Origin: Gamsiella multidivaricata
Taxonomy: Eukaryota > Mortierellomycota > Mortierellomycetes > Mortierellales > Mortierellaceae
Reading direction: 5' to 3'
Assembly: GCF_025024155.1 (NCBI RefSeq)
Contig: NW_026251721.1
Span: 459,756-523,755 of the forward strand
DNA length: 64,000 nt
Part shown: positions 48,301 to 58,466 of the stretch, in pieces
How the letters are laid out: each line of letters opens with the position of its first letter
Position numbering within the stretch: position 1 is the first letter of the stretch
Program-made: the position numbers and the translations under genes
The notes under the pieces: model-generated
The model's database searches: none
The model's input: only the letters and a program-made list of their open reading frames with translations
Told to the model about the DNA's origin: nothing

Positions 48301-49281
48301 GACTGAGGCCAAGGCGATGATTGGATTTGTCCGCAAACTTGTGTATAACGAGGATCCTTCGGCGCGGATGAATCTCAGCAATTATACGGCACGCCGGGAA
48401 GTCGATCGGTACACACTGCTCTATCTTGTAGACTTGTTTCGCGGAGCCAAACTGAAAAGGATCTGCCAGTACGGCCATGACAGCCTGGACGGCTATGGTA
48501 TGGGGAAGAACTGGCCTCGAACGGATGCAGAACGATTGGCAAGGTTTCTTGTTTCCAAGAGGATTTTCACTGAGCGAGTGGAAGCTGCCGGACAAGCCTT
48601 TGCGAGCTATGTCTATCTTGGGAGGGAGGCCTGCGGTGTAGTCAATGGCACAGTCAAAGTGGAGATGCCTTTCGCTTCAGGCGTAAGTCCTCTTGCGATA
48701 CCCTGTGTTTACTTAAAGCTATTATTGCGGTCCATTCTAACAGCATCTACATCCTATAGAATACGAATTCTCCGACCGCTGCTGCAGCAACCAAGAAACG
48801 CGCCAGAAAACTGGAGACTGAGGGCTCTGGGGCGACAAAAGGGAAGCCAAAGGCTAATACTCCAGGCAAGATCCGCAAACAAGCGCTGACAAAGAATACG
48901 GAGATGGACAACGATTTCTTTGGCGATATCGAGGACGATGCGATGTTCTTGGTAGACCATGAAGCAGATGCCATTGATGGCGATGGATATGAATACGGAA
49001 ATGGTATTGTGGACATTCGAGCAGGACTCGCCCGCTTTGCAGCCGATTCTTCGAGCAGAAACATAGCCGGAACAGGGACAAGCAAGACAATGGCAGCGTC
49101 ATCGTCGCGCTACACGGCCATGGCTGTGAGCAGTAATATCCGACACGAAGGCTCTGGAGGTTCAGGAGGTGGAGGAAGACCGAGCGATGAAGAAGGAGAT
49201 CAATTCTATGACGCCTACGACTTTTACGATTCAGACGAACATGAGCCCCCTCAAGCGAGTCGTAAGCGCCATAAATTCTAG
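45385..49281 (+). CDS. RecQ-family DNA helicase
   Basis: A 3'-5' DNA helicase of the BLM/Sgs1 group, acting in recombination and replication-fork repair. Exons 45385-45657, 45769-46266, 46355-48682 and 48760-49281 close in phase, 1206 aa. A long Ser/Asn-rich disordered N-terminal half (to about 475) precedes the helicase: [29 protein letters not shown] (Walker A), [18 protein letters not shown] (DEAH), [18 protein letters not shown] and [10 protein letters not shown]. The RQC zinc site follows ([11 protein letters not shown] and CANTCDNC), then the winged helix ([20 protein letters not shown] onward). After this comes a 174-residue Lys-rich then acidic tail with [15 protein letters not shown] and a basic end (SRKRHKF, a possible nuclear signal). 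I see no HRDC domain, which BLM and Sgs1 carry. Confidence 0.95.
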
Positions 49282-49376
49282 ACAGCAGATCAAACACCCT
49301 TTTTTTTTTTTTTGCTTATTTAATATATAAAAAAGATTAAGATGCAGAGGGAGTATGACAACAAAAAGGCGCGTGT
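49282..49376. other. 3' intergenic region between convergent genes
   Basis: 95 bases separate the RecQ stop from the SPX-phosphatase stop. A T-run at about 49300-49312 and TTTAATATATAA are the only features. The 3' untranslated regions of the two mRNAs must overlap or be very short. Confidence 0.6.
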
Positions 49377-51970
49377 CTACGAGTTGGCGAGCTGTCGGAT
49401 CTCTGCGTCCTCGTATCCAAGCAGGTAAAGTACATACTTAAGGCTCTTTTGATTAATTCGTGCGCGTGCCTCCTGCTGGACTCTGGGCTTGGCATTGAAG
49501 GCGATGCCGAGACCCGCCTTGGCCAACATCCACAGATCGTTGGCACCATCGCCGACGGCAATGACTTGGTCCAGGGTGACGGACTCCGCCTGGGCAATGA
49601 CCTCGAGCAACTCTGCCTTGCGCTCGCCCGAAACAATGGGGCCGATGGTCTCTCCGGTGAGGTAGAGTCCGTCCGGCGAGACCTTGAGGTGGTTGGCGAA
49701 CGCATAGTCCAGTCCAAGAACGTTCTTGACGTGCAGGGCCAAGGGCATGAAGCCACCAGAGATAACGGCGAGCTTGAAGCCGATCTTCTTGAGGGCCTTG
49801 CAGAGGTAGAGCGCGTCCTCGGTAAAGGTCAAGCGCTCGCGAACGATATCAAGCACATTGGCTGGAGTGCCTTTTAAGAGCGCGACACGTCGCCTGAGAG
49901 ACTCTTTAAAGTCGATCTCTCCGTTCATCGCTGCCTCTGTGATTTCCTATGGTCCAAAGAACGCAGAGAAAACCAAGGCTTAATTACCTGCCAGCATTGA
50001 AAATCGGCCAGTGGCCTGATGTTTTGTGAGTAGGAAAGGAACAACTTACTGCGACTTTGTCCATGACGCCGGCGTAGCGCGCAATCTCATCAATGACCTC
50101 CTGCTGAATAAGCGTCGAATCCATATCAAAGACGACAAGACGCTTATGTTTCCTGAACACGTCATATGGCTGCAAGGCCACATCGGTACCATGGGCCGCG
50201 CTGAGCTGAAAGAGCACTTCCCTGAATTTGTCCATGCTCAGAGCCGCTGGGATCGACAGTTTGTAATCCGCACACGACAACTGACCCTCATTCAAACGGA
50301 CCATTTTCTCGACCGAAATCTTGTTCTCCAACAGCAACCGTGTCCAGTCTGACAAGAAGGCCGGCGTCAGACCATGTTGACAGAGCACAGTCGCCGTGTA
50401 CTTCAGCCTTCCCTCATAAGGCGCGTCCTCCAAGGACCCGGGAACGTAATTTCCGAAATGAGGGTCCTTCTTCAACGAGTCCAGGATGTCGAACGTCAGG
50501 GTCGCATCCCAGCGTTTGGCCGCCGCCGCCAAGTCCTTGAAGATCTCCATATCATCGTTCTTGATCGTGACTAGGATCGCGAACGTCACATTATGATACA
50601 GACGCGCGAACGAAAAGTCATCGACCGCACACTGGTATTTAGCAGCACAGGCCAAGAGTGTTCCGATAATGTCGGTTCCGTGAGGTCCACTCATCGAGAT
50701 CAGGACGCGCTGATGAGGCAGCAAAGGTGCAGGAGGGAACCAGGTCTTTTCTGTGGGTTTCAGCGCAGTCGGGCGCCACATCATAACAGGTGAATCTGCT
50801 TTGAAGTTGAATGCCAGGGGCGAGTGCACGACATCTCCGGTTGCTACTTAATTGTCAGAGGTAGGATATATTGGATGTGAGAGTTTGTGTCAACAAGGAG
50901 TCCTCATTGGCCCCCGGAAGATTTATGACATTTAGGCTTTTTGGAAAACCTTGTCATAGTCTAGAAGTGGGTGTGTCGTCGAATGCTGCCGGATTGTCGG
51001 ACTACGATCTTCTTATCTCGTTGATATGGATGGAGGTGCAAGGACGAAGTAACGGCAAATGCATATGAATGTGACCAAATACTGCACAAACAATTGGACG
51101 GAAGGGATGGTGACTCAAACAAAAAAAAAAAAAAAAAGGTCAAGAAATGATAACAGCATCAACGTGCTTCGTACCTGAACGTCCAATGGTAGTTTCCTGC
51201 TGAGCACTGACAACAGCAGTGGTCGTGGCAGCGTTCTTGACTCCACTCAGCTTCTCCATGAGCTCCTTCTTGAGCGAGCTCAATTGCTCAGCCCTCGCAA
51301 ACGGCAGCTTCCAGACACGGCCGAGGTACGCCTCACTGATCCCGAGTCCTGCGTGGCGATCCATCTTTTTGATGATCTTGACGATGCCCGTGTAGTTCAA
51401 AAAGATATATTTTTCAAGTTTGATCACTGACTGCAGCAGCGTCTCGAGTGAGTTATTCTCTCCTGCTGTTGTCGACTGTGCAGACTTGCTGTCAGTTTCC
51501 GAATCGAGTCCCAGGCCGACCTTGGCGACCTGGAAGGCCCCATAGGCCTCATAGATCTTCCGGGTCTCAGCTGTGGTGAAGGTCGAGACGTCTGCAACCT
51601 GCTGGTCCAGTCTTGCGAGGAACTCGGGTACTTTAGTCTGGAGGATGGTCAGTCGAGAAGCGATCATGGCCGAGAAGGCATTCAGATCCTCCTGTGTAGC
51701 CGCTGGTGTGATCGATCCGCCAAGCGCTGGAGAGGTGAGAGTATGGATCGAGTTGTTGTTGACTGGGAGGCTACTTCCTGACAATGCAGGCGAGGCAGTA
51801 GTGGTGGCAGTAGCATTGTGGGCCTGCTGATCGGCGAGGGTGGGCTTGAGGCAGGCTGGAGCGATGTGTTGCTTGATGAAGGTCTTGAGGCCGTTGTAGT
51901 CGATAAAGACCTGCTGCCACTCTGCGGGCAACTGCAGCTTTCTCTCCTCGAGGTAGTTGCCGTACTTCAT
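49377..51970 (-). CDS. SER2: SPX domain fused to phosphoserine phosphatase
   Basis: Exons 51970-51175, 50843-50050 and 49946-49377 close in phase, giving about 719 aa. Exon 1 encodes an SPX domain: MKYGNYLEERKLQLPAEWQQ at the start, EKYIFLNYTGIVKIIKKMDR near its end. The latter is the Lys-rich helix that binds inositol pyrophosphates in known SPX proteins. Exon 2 begins with an ACT-like region (RVLISMSGPHGTDIIGTLL) as in bacterial SerB, then KRLVVFDMDSTLIQQEVIDE, the nucleophile motif of HAD phosphatases. Exon 3 adds VISGGFMPL, GERKAELLEVI and AVGDGANDLWMLAKAGLG, completing the active site that hydrolyses phosphoserine to serine. Joining depends on one 331-base intron with good GT and AG sites and matching phase 1. 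If that splice is wrong, these are a 276-aa SPX protein and a separate phosphatase starting near 50784. Confidence 0.8.
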
Positions 51971-52715
51971 TGGCGAGAGCGGGGGAGGTTGTGGTGAATG
52001 GGGAGTGAATGGGAGGAGGAATGAGTGAAAAGAGAAAGGGAGGTGAGAGAGGGGACAGGGTTATAACAGCAGTTTTAGGAAATCGAACGAATGCGGGGTT
52101 CGCTCTTCGGATGTGTCATAAACCTTGGTTGGGTTAGCTGGTTCCTGGGCCTAGGACAGGATTCAGGCACACACCACCCAAACATCCATGCGCCATGCGC
52201 CGTAGAAGACGCGTGGGATTGGGTACAATCGAAGGGCTTCCAGACGAAGACTGACATTGCTCTCAATTGGTTAGTACCTGTACCTTCCTCCCCATCCATG
52301 CTCCATGTCCACAGCACAATGTGTTCCTTCTTCCTTCCTTCCTTCCTTCTGCACAGCGGCATCAATTGGCCAGCTTAATTTAGTCGTTCGCAGCATAGAC
52401 ATATCCCCGGATGTGTTCTTGACAAGAAATCTCAGCTCTTGTTCGTCAACAGAGGCCCTTCTCCCTCCTGTCCGATCTATCTTGGAGGGGGAACACTGTC
52501 TAGATTTATTTGATTGACGCCATCCACAGTCACGACTCGCTCAGGAACGGACTCCAGGTCGTTAATGGCAGCCTGGTCCTTGCAGCGCCGCGTCCTTTAC
52601 TTTCCCCCTTCTCTCCTTCTTTGCCTTCGCTCCATTCCAGCAGCTCATCTCCCACACTTCAATCTCATTCTCATCCTCATTCTCACCCTCATTCCCATTC
52701 CCAATCTTCGTTGCA
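51971..52715. promoter_or_regulatory. divergent promoter region of SPX-phosphatase and carrier genes
   Basis: 745 bases separate the two start codons, so both promoters lie here. No CACGTG phosphate-response box was seen. A TTCC run lies near 52330-52350. The last 60 bases before the carrier ATG are a CTCATT-type repeat. Confidence 0.55.
52661..52705. repeat. CTCATT/CCCATT hexamer repeat in a 5' leader
   Basis: About seven imperfect 6-base units (TCTCAT, CCTCAT, CCCATT) end ten bases before the carrier start codon. A similar CCCATTCTCATTCCCATTCCC block lies near 10808. Confidence 0.75.
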
Positions 52716-54187
52716 ATGTCTGAACAGAAGAAAAAGGAGATCGAGCGCTGGCATGACTTTGTTGCTGGAAGGTAATAAGCGACATGCAGCCAGCAGATTC
52801 ATTATCTATTCTTTGTAGTAGAACGCTCGAGCACTCATACGCTCTGTTCTCCATCTCCTAACATATAGTCTCGGAGGAATGGTATGCTACCCACACTGAA
52901 CATTTTTTTTATCAAGAAGAATGTGGCGGCGAATAACGATCTGTACCTGTAAAAAAAGAGCTATCCATCGTCATCGTCTCACACCCTTGGTCCTCATTGC
53001 TTCAAAATAATAGGCCCAGGTCACGGTAGGCCAGCCCATGGACACGATCAAGACCCGTCTACAGATCGAGGGTCGGTCAGGACGCTTCTCAGGACCGATG
53101 GATTGCTTGCGCAAGACCATCCAGAACGAGGGCTTCCTTGGTCTTTACAAAGGTACAGCCCAGACCTTTCACGCGATCCAGTCTCTATGTTGAGAATTTT
53201 TTTCATCTGAGCAGAAAGCTAGAAAATGTGGCGATATTCAAAATTATGTCGTGCTGTTGATTTGACATCTACCTCTCCACCTTTGTCTAGGCATGGCCAG
53301 TCCTTTGGTCGGCATTGCTGCTGTGAACGCGCTCCTCTTTGCCGCATACTCCAACTTTAAGAAGCTGCAGGAGCCCTATCCGGGAGGCCCTCTCACTCTT
53401 GAACAGATCGCCATTGCAGGAGCAGGAGCAGGTACGATTCAATAACGACCACAGCCCTTTGCTTTTTTCTTTTTTTTTTCTTTGTCTTTATCCATACATT
53501 CATGCTAAAAGCACTCTACTTTGTATCTGAATTCATAATCTAGGTATTGTGAATGCTGTCCTGGCCTCACCGGTGGAACTTCTCAAGATCAAGATGCAGG
53601 CACAATATGGCGCAGGATCGACAGTACGTTACTCAGGACCAGTCGATTGTGCACGCCAATTGATCAAAGAGCACGGGATTCGTCATGGATTGATGCGCGG
53701 ATACTGGATCACGGTCTTGAGAGAGATCCCCGGCTATGCTGGCTTCTATGCTGGATTCGAGGGCATGAAGAGATATCTGACACCTAAGGGCGAGGATCCC
53801 GCCACATATCATTTGGGACTCTTTTCACTTATGGCATCAGGAGCCACGGGAGGAGTATCCTATTGGTTTGCATGCTACCCTCTCGACATGCTAAAGTCCA
53901 TGGTAAGCGATCGCGCGATGGACACGCACTTTGAGAATGAACCCTCTGTGACCTGATGCGACAAGTAATTTTATATCTATTATTTTATTTTTTTTTAGAT
54001 CCAAAATCAACCCAATCCACCAAAGGGTGCTTTCTACATCCTGGACGCGGCGAAGCAGGTCTACAGGGATGGTGGCATTAAGCCCTTTTTCCGTGGATTT
54101 TCTCCGACTATCATTCGTGCAGTACCTGCGGCAGCAGCAACGTTTACGACGTACGAGTTGGTGATGCGGGCGTTGTATGCATTGTAG
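52716..54187 (+). CDS. mitochondrial carrier family (SLC25) transporter
   Basis: An inner-membrane solute carrier. Six exons close in phase: 52716-52771, 52869-52881 (13 bases), 53014-53152, 53291-53431, 53544-53902 and 53999-54187, giving 298 aa, exactly the usual size. Three repeats carry the family signature: [24 protein letters not shown] and [12 protein letters not shown], with matching [21 protein letters not shown] and [20 protein letters not shown] elements. The third signature lacks the usual basic residue and resembles yeast Ymc1 and its SLC25A29-like relatives (basic amino acid or acyl-carnitine branch). Substrate is therefore inference. The start [18 protein letters not shown] reaches the first helix directly, as expected for a carrier without a cleaved presequence. 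Confidence 0.93.
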
Positions 54188-54461
54188 AGAAATGCATGTA
54201 TCATAGATCGAGGCATTCAAATCATAAAAATAAAAAAAGGTGTTATCATGATCAAGTACTCGCGTATAATTTCTTATACACCTAGTGGGAGGCAGAACGG
54301 ACAAAAAAAAAAAAAAAAAAAAAATAGTCTAAGAATGCAGTGGAAGAATAGACGGGGCCCAGGAACAAGCTCTTGGGAGAAAACTGTATATAAACCAGGT
54401 CTGCGTACCCCCCGCTTTATCATTAACCCTTTGTCAACCCATCGCAAGAAAAAAAAAGAAC
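54188..54461. other. intergenic region between carrier and acetyltransferase
   Basis: 274 bases between genes on the same strand, with an A-run at about 54303-54323. AAATAAAAAAAGG near 54229 is a likely poly(A) signal for the carrier. A TATA-like ACTGTATATAAACC occurs at about 54384, 75 bases before the next start codon. Confidence 0.55.
54384..54396 (+). promoter_or_regulatory. TATA-box-like element before the acetyltransferase
   Basis: TGTATATAAACC lies about 70 bases upstream of the start codon at 54462, a typical position for a TATA box in a gene with a short leader. Confidence 0.45.
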
Positions 54462-55188
54462 ATGTCCTCAGCTTACGGAAGCATCGCCCGCCCAGTCTCG
54501 GACCAAAGTCTCGCCACGGTGCTGCCTCGCCATGCCACCCTTCGAAGCAATGCCAATGCAGATTCCTCGACCTCAATTGATGCAACCTTGTTCCGGATCA
54601 GTTCCAAGTCCGAATTACCCAACCTCTCGACACAGTCCTACACCTTGTCAGCGGCTACACATCCTAGTTTAGTCGAGGCTATGCAACAGGTCTTTAACCA
54701 TGAAGTCGAACGTGGTGACACCTACCCGCAGGAATCTGTCCTGGACGATTCACAGTTTGAGAACTACTTCTTTTCCGGGGATGCATTCGTACTCCTCAAG
54801 GGTCGGTATCAGCAGGCGACTGCAATTGGGACCAGGAGTGGGGCTGATCAATGGCAGACTGATCTCCTGGGATTCTTTTATGTCAAGCCCAACTTTCCTG
54901 TAAGCGAAAAAAAAAAAATATATATACATCTACATCTGTGCATGACACCGATGCTAGCTGGACCCTGGATGCAATAGCAGTGTTGTGGAACTAGTCTAAT
55001 CGTTCTCTCCCTTTTGTTTTTGTTTTGAAATTGTCCATAGGGCCGTTGCTCCCATGTAAGTCGAGTTCCTGTTGTGGTCAAATGGTGTTCAAATGCTGCC
55101 TGGCCTCACACGAAAGGACCGATGACTCAGCCTGTTTTTACTGGGGAGGAGATACCCTTAGCCCCACCTTTTGTTGCCACCAAAAATT

Positions 55189-55224
<36 letters not shown>

Positions 55225-55573
55225 GATCTGCAATGGCGGCTTCATAGTGAACCCGATCCACCGTGGTCTGGGGATCGGTTCGATCCTGGGCAAAGCTTTC
55301 TTGCGGGTCGTCCCCGTGATCGGATACAAGGCTTCGATGTTCAACCTCGTCTTTGTCTCCAATGTGGCCTCCATCAAGCTCTGGCGCCGTCTCGGTTTCC
55401 AAGAGATCGGCCGTATCCCCAAGGCTGGTCGGCTCCGAGGACAGGGCGGGCACTCAAAGTTAGGAAACGGAGGCGGGGCTGAGGACAAGAACGATAACGA
55501 GGGCTTCGTTGATGCGATCCAATTCTATTGGGATTTCGATACCATGGCCGTCCCCGCAGAATATGATGCATGA
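54462..55573 (+). CDS. MPR1: MPR1-like N-acetyltransferase (GNAT family)
   Basis: A GCN5-related acetyltransferase similar to yeast Mpr1, which acetylates toxic proline analogues such as azetidine-2-carboxylate and lowers oxidative stress. Exons 54462-54899, 55041-55055 (15 bases) and 55226-55573 close in phase, 266 aa. The match runs through EVERGDTYPQES, DLLGFFYVKPNFPGRCSH, ICNGGFIVNPIHRGLGIGS and FNLVFVSNVASIKLWRRLGF. RGLGIG is the acetyl-CoA pyrophosphate loop (Q/RxxGxG). The microexon encodes only GRCSH in the middle of the conserved core. It is required to keep the family alignment. An Asp/Gly-rich insert (GQGGHSKLGNGGGAEDKNDN) near the C terminus is absent from yeast Mpr1. A long T-run precedes the last acceptor. 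Catalytic activity is inferred from family. Confidence 0.92.
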
Positions 55574-55844
55574 GGTGGAAGTCTAGAAAGTGTTTGTTAC
55601 CTTGATGACTTTTTGTTTTGCATGAATTGAGGAAAAAAATAAAGAATGCATGATACAGTTGTAAAAAAAAAAAACCACTACTTTTCTGTCTTTTTTTTAT
55701 TCGCGCTTTCGTTATTATTTACACGGGACGTTTGTACAAAGAGTTGGAGAGGGATGTGTAGAGGCTGAAGCTGAAGGAGCAAAAAAATGATGGAGGAACA
55801 AGGTGATGGAGTTCGGGATGATAGAGTGTATCGTGGTGGCTGTC
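55574..55844. other. 3' intergenic region between convergent genes
   Basis: 271 bases between two stop codons. AATAAAGAATGC at about 55639 is a likely poly(A) signal for the acetyltransferase mRNA. A-run and T-run sequences follow. Confidence 0.6.
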
Positions 55845-57044
55845 TTATGCAAGGATCTTCTTGAGGCCCTCCTTCTGCGCAGGTGTGAGCTGCGTTGGGA
55901 ACTTGACCACAAAGCGCACAATAAGATCGCCCTTCTGCCCTGGCTTCTTCGAGATCGGCATGCCCTCGCCTGGAAATTTTTCTTCTTGGCTGGGCTGGAT
56001 CACCCTTGAGCCACTGGCGGAGACAGGCAGCGTCCGTCCGTCGAGTGTCTTGACCGTCTTTGAAAATCCTGTCAGGGCCTCCAGTAGCGTCAGCTCCAGC
56101 TCGACAATCAAGTCATCGCCACGTCGAGTGAACACTGGGTGTGGTTTCTCCTCCAGCACAAACTCAATATCCTGTGTGGTTCCGTTCGGGTACTCATCTC
56201 CTTCGTTGGGGAAGCGGATCTTGGTACCAGCCTTCCAGCCGGGCTTGACATCGACCGTGAGGATCTTATCTGCAGATCGTCCTGATCCATCGCGGACCTT
56301 GCGGGTGACCTTGAGGCGCTTGGTAACACCCTTTGCCAGGTCCTCGAGCGAGACGGCCAACGTGCGAACCAGCGCTGGTGGCTTCTCGGGCGCGGATTGC
56401 TGCTGCTGCTGCTGCTGCTGTGCGCGGGATCGTGCTCCTCCCATACCGGGCATGCCTCCCATACCTCCCATATTTCCCATACCTGGCATGCCTCCCATGC
56501 CCCCCATGCCGCCCATGCCGCCCATTCCTCCAGGCATACCGCCGGGCATTCCTTTTGAGCCTGACCTCATGCCAGCACCTCCGAATCCAGGCATATCTTC
56601 GTCTCCGAAAGATCCACCACCGCCGCCGCCGCCAAAGGAGGAGAAGAATTGCTTGAAGATGTCCTCTGCGTCCGTGGGTCTGAATCCACCACCGCCCATG
56701 CCTCCGGGACCAGAAGTGAAGGTGAAGGTGTGTCCACCGCCGCCACCACCGGGGAAGCCACTGAATCCACCAGGGAAGCCACCAGCGTCACCGGGGCCTC
56801 CAGGGCCACCGGCACCTCCACCACCCTTGAGACCTTCTTCACCAAATTGATCAAAGACGGCGCGCTTGTTCTTGTCGCTCAGGACCTCATAGGCCTCGGA
56901 GATGTCATGGAACTTTTTCTTGGCCTCGGGAGCTGAGTTCTTGTCGGGGTGATATTTGAGGGCGAGCTTGCGGTATGCCTTCTTGATTTGGTCTTCGTCT
57001 GCATCCTTTGATACACCGAGGATGTTGTAGTAATCTTTTCCCAT
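55845..57044 (-). CDS. SIS1: class B J-domain co-chaperone (Sis1/DNAJB1 type)
   Basis: A cytosolic Hsp40 that delivers substrates to Hsp70 and stimulates its ATPase. One exon, 399 aa. The J domain (1-70) has [25 protein letters not shown] with the essential HPD, and FDQFGEEG. A Gly/Phe-rich region follows, then a Gly/Met-rich repeat region (GGMGGM units) with an eight-Gln run encoded by CAG-type codons. Two beta-barrel C-terminal domains end the protein ([36 protein letters not shown]). The Cys-rich zinc domain of class A proteins is absent, hence class B. The G/M region makes it longer than human DNAJB1 (340 aa) and closer to Sis1/Psi1 types. A possible heat-shock element lies upstream at 57311. 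Confidence 0.95.
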   Translation of the reverse strand: MGKDYYNILGVSKDADEDQIKKAYRKLALKYHPDKNSAPEAKKKFHDISEAYEVLSDKNKRAVFDQFGEEGLKGGGGAGGPGGPGDAGGFPGGFSGFPGGGGGGHTFTFTSGPGGMGGGGFRPTDAEDIFKQFFSSFGGGGGGGSFGDEDMPGFGGAGMRSGSKGMPGGMPGGMGGMGGMGGMGGMPGMGNMGGMGGMPGMGGARSRAQQQQQQQQSAPEKPPALVRTLAVSLEDLAKGVTKRLKVTRKVRDGSGRSADKILTVDVKPGWKAGTKIRFPNEGDEYPNGTTQDIEFVLEEKPHPVFTRRGDDLIVELELTLLEALTGFSKTVKTLDGRTLPVSASGSRVIQPSQEEKFPGEGMPISKKPGQKGDLIVRFVVKFPTQLTPAQKEGLKKILA

Positions 57045-57310
57045 GGTATGTGTATGTGTATGTGCTGTGTGTGAGAGAAAGAATGAGAGTTTGGAATATT
57101 ACGAAATAGGGTCGAGTTGAGTAAGAGACGTGGTCTGTGGAAAGAGAGTGTAGTGATGAGAGAGCGAGAAAGAGGGTAATGTGGAAAGAGTGGAGAGGAG
57201 TGAGAGGAGATCAAATGAACAAAAAAGATGGAAGGGGATTCCCTAGTAATGCTTTATACAGGATGATCCTTATGCTGTCATGCCCGAGTCATGAAGTCAT
57301 GGAGCGAGAG

Positions 57311-57350
57311 GTTCTCGCTGCTTCTGGGACGCGCTCGAACCTACCAGAAG
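57311..57350. promoter_or_regulatory. possible heat-shock element of the J-protein gene
   Basis: Pentamers in 5-base register read gTTCt, cGCTg, cTTCt, gGGAc, gCGCt, cGAAc, cTACc, aGAAg. Four of eight match the nTTCn/nGAAn heat-shock factor unit in a gapped pattern. It lies about 270 bases upstream of a chaperone gene whose family is usually Hsf1-controlled. Confidence 0.25.
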
Positions 57351-58440
57351 ACGCGTTTGATTGGCTGTAAATATCACGTATGTACGTATTTTAGCTAGAA
57401 GACATAAAAAAAACCCTAAAACCAGCACTTTGCTGAGTGAATAGGACTGTGTGGAAAGGGTGTGCTATGTAGGTCTGGCTGGATCATGGCCAGATTTGAT
57501 TGGAAGGTTCCTAAACACTGGGATGGCGATCCAAACAACTACCCTGGCCCAGCGCCCTTCGCTGTGTCCCTCTTACTCCCCTTCTGACTGATTGATAAAA
57601 ATGTGGTGCTGCAAGAGCAAGTGGTGTATAAGTTACTCAAGACTCAACTGCCGACACGACACATGTTTCAAACAAACGAGCTGTGTTTAGCCTAGATCTT
57701 ACGCGACTTGTCATCCATCGGGTGTCCAAATCTGTTGCTCTGCCACGCTGGTATTTAACAAACCAAGACAGCCGAAAGAGGCATGAAAAAGTAAGCGAAT
57801 TTGGAAGTGTTTAAACAACAAGAACGATCGTGGCGATTGCGCCCAAATTAAATAAAAGACAAAAAAAAAAAAAAAAAAGGTCCATGGACACCCCATGCCC
57901 ATTCTTGTCCTACTCGAGTGAATCGCACCTGCAGCTGTAACGATTTGGCTATTGTGTTTTGTGCTTTGAGGGAGAAAAGTGAACAGGAAACTTTTTTCCA
58001 TTAAGGTATTGAGTTTGCGATCCGCGCATGAACCATTCTGCCAGCCGTACAAGTGTAACGGTCCTGGTGTTGTGAGCCGATTTCCTTTGTTTTGTGTTGT
58101 GTTGGGAGTGACTGAGTGGGGACTTCCAATTGAATTTTTATTCCTGGGGATCGGCGCTGGTATCGCAGCACACAGGTGGAGATCGAATGAGACGGGAGCA
58201 AAAGAGGCGGGGCTGGGGAGGCCCTCGGCTGGGAGGACTGAAATGAAATGCGTGGTCTGGAGCGCGGCAGTTCTCGAAAAGGAAGAAATGGGCAGCATGG
58301 GCGAACACTGCGCTGGAGACCGCTCTGTCCCTGTGTCAGGCCGCTTCTACCAATCAGAAGGACAAAGGCAACAGCCAACCGCCGAATCAGCGGAAGAGGG
58401 CAGGGCTGGAATGTTCGCCTGTGGTTCTTGGGCATTGGCA

Positions 58441-58466
58441 CAGACACAGACACAGACACAGACACA
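58441..58466. repeat. CACAGA hexamer microsatellite
   Basis: Just over four tandem CAGACA units in non-coding DNA. Confidence 0.8.

Noticed and set aside
55861..56850. 329-codon open frame on the plus strand, rich in Pro and Ser
   Set aside because: It is the exact antisense of the Gly/Met-rich J-protein gene. The repetitive composition keeps the opposite strand open. No family signature.
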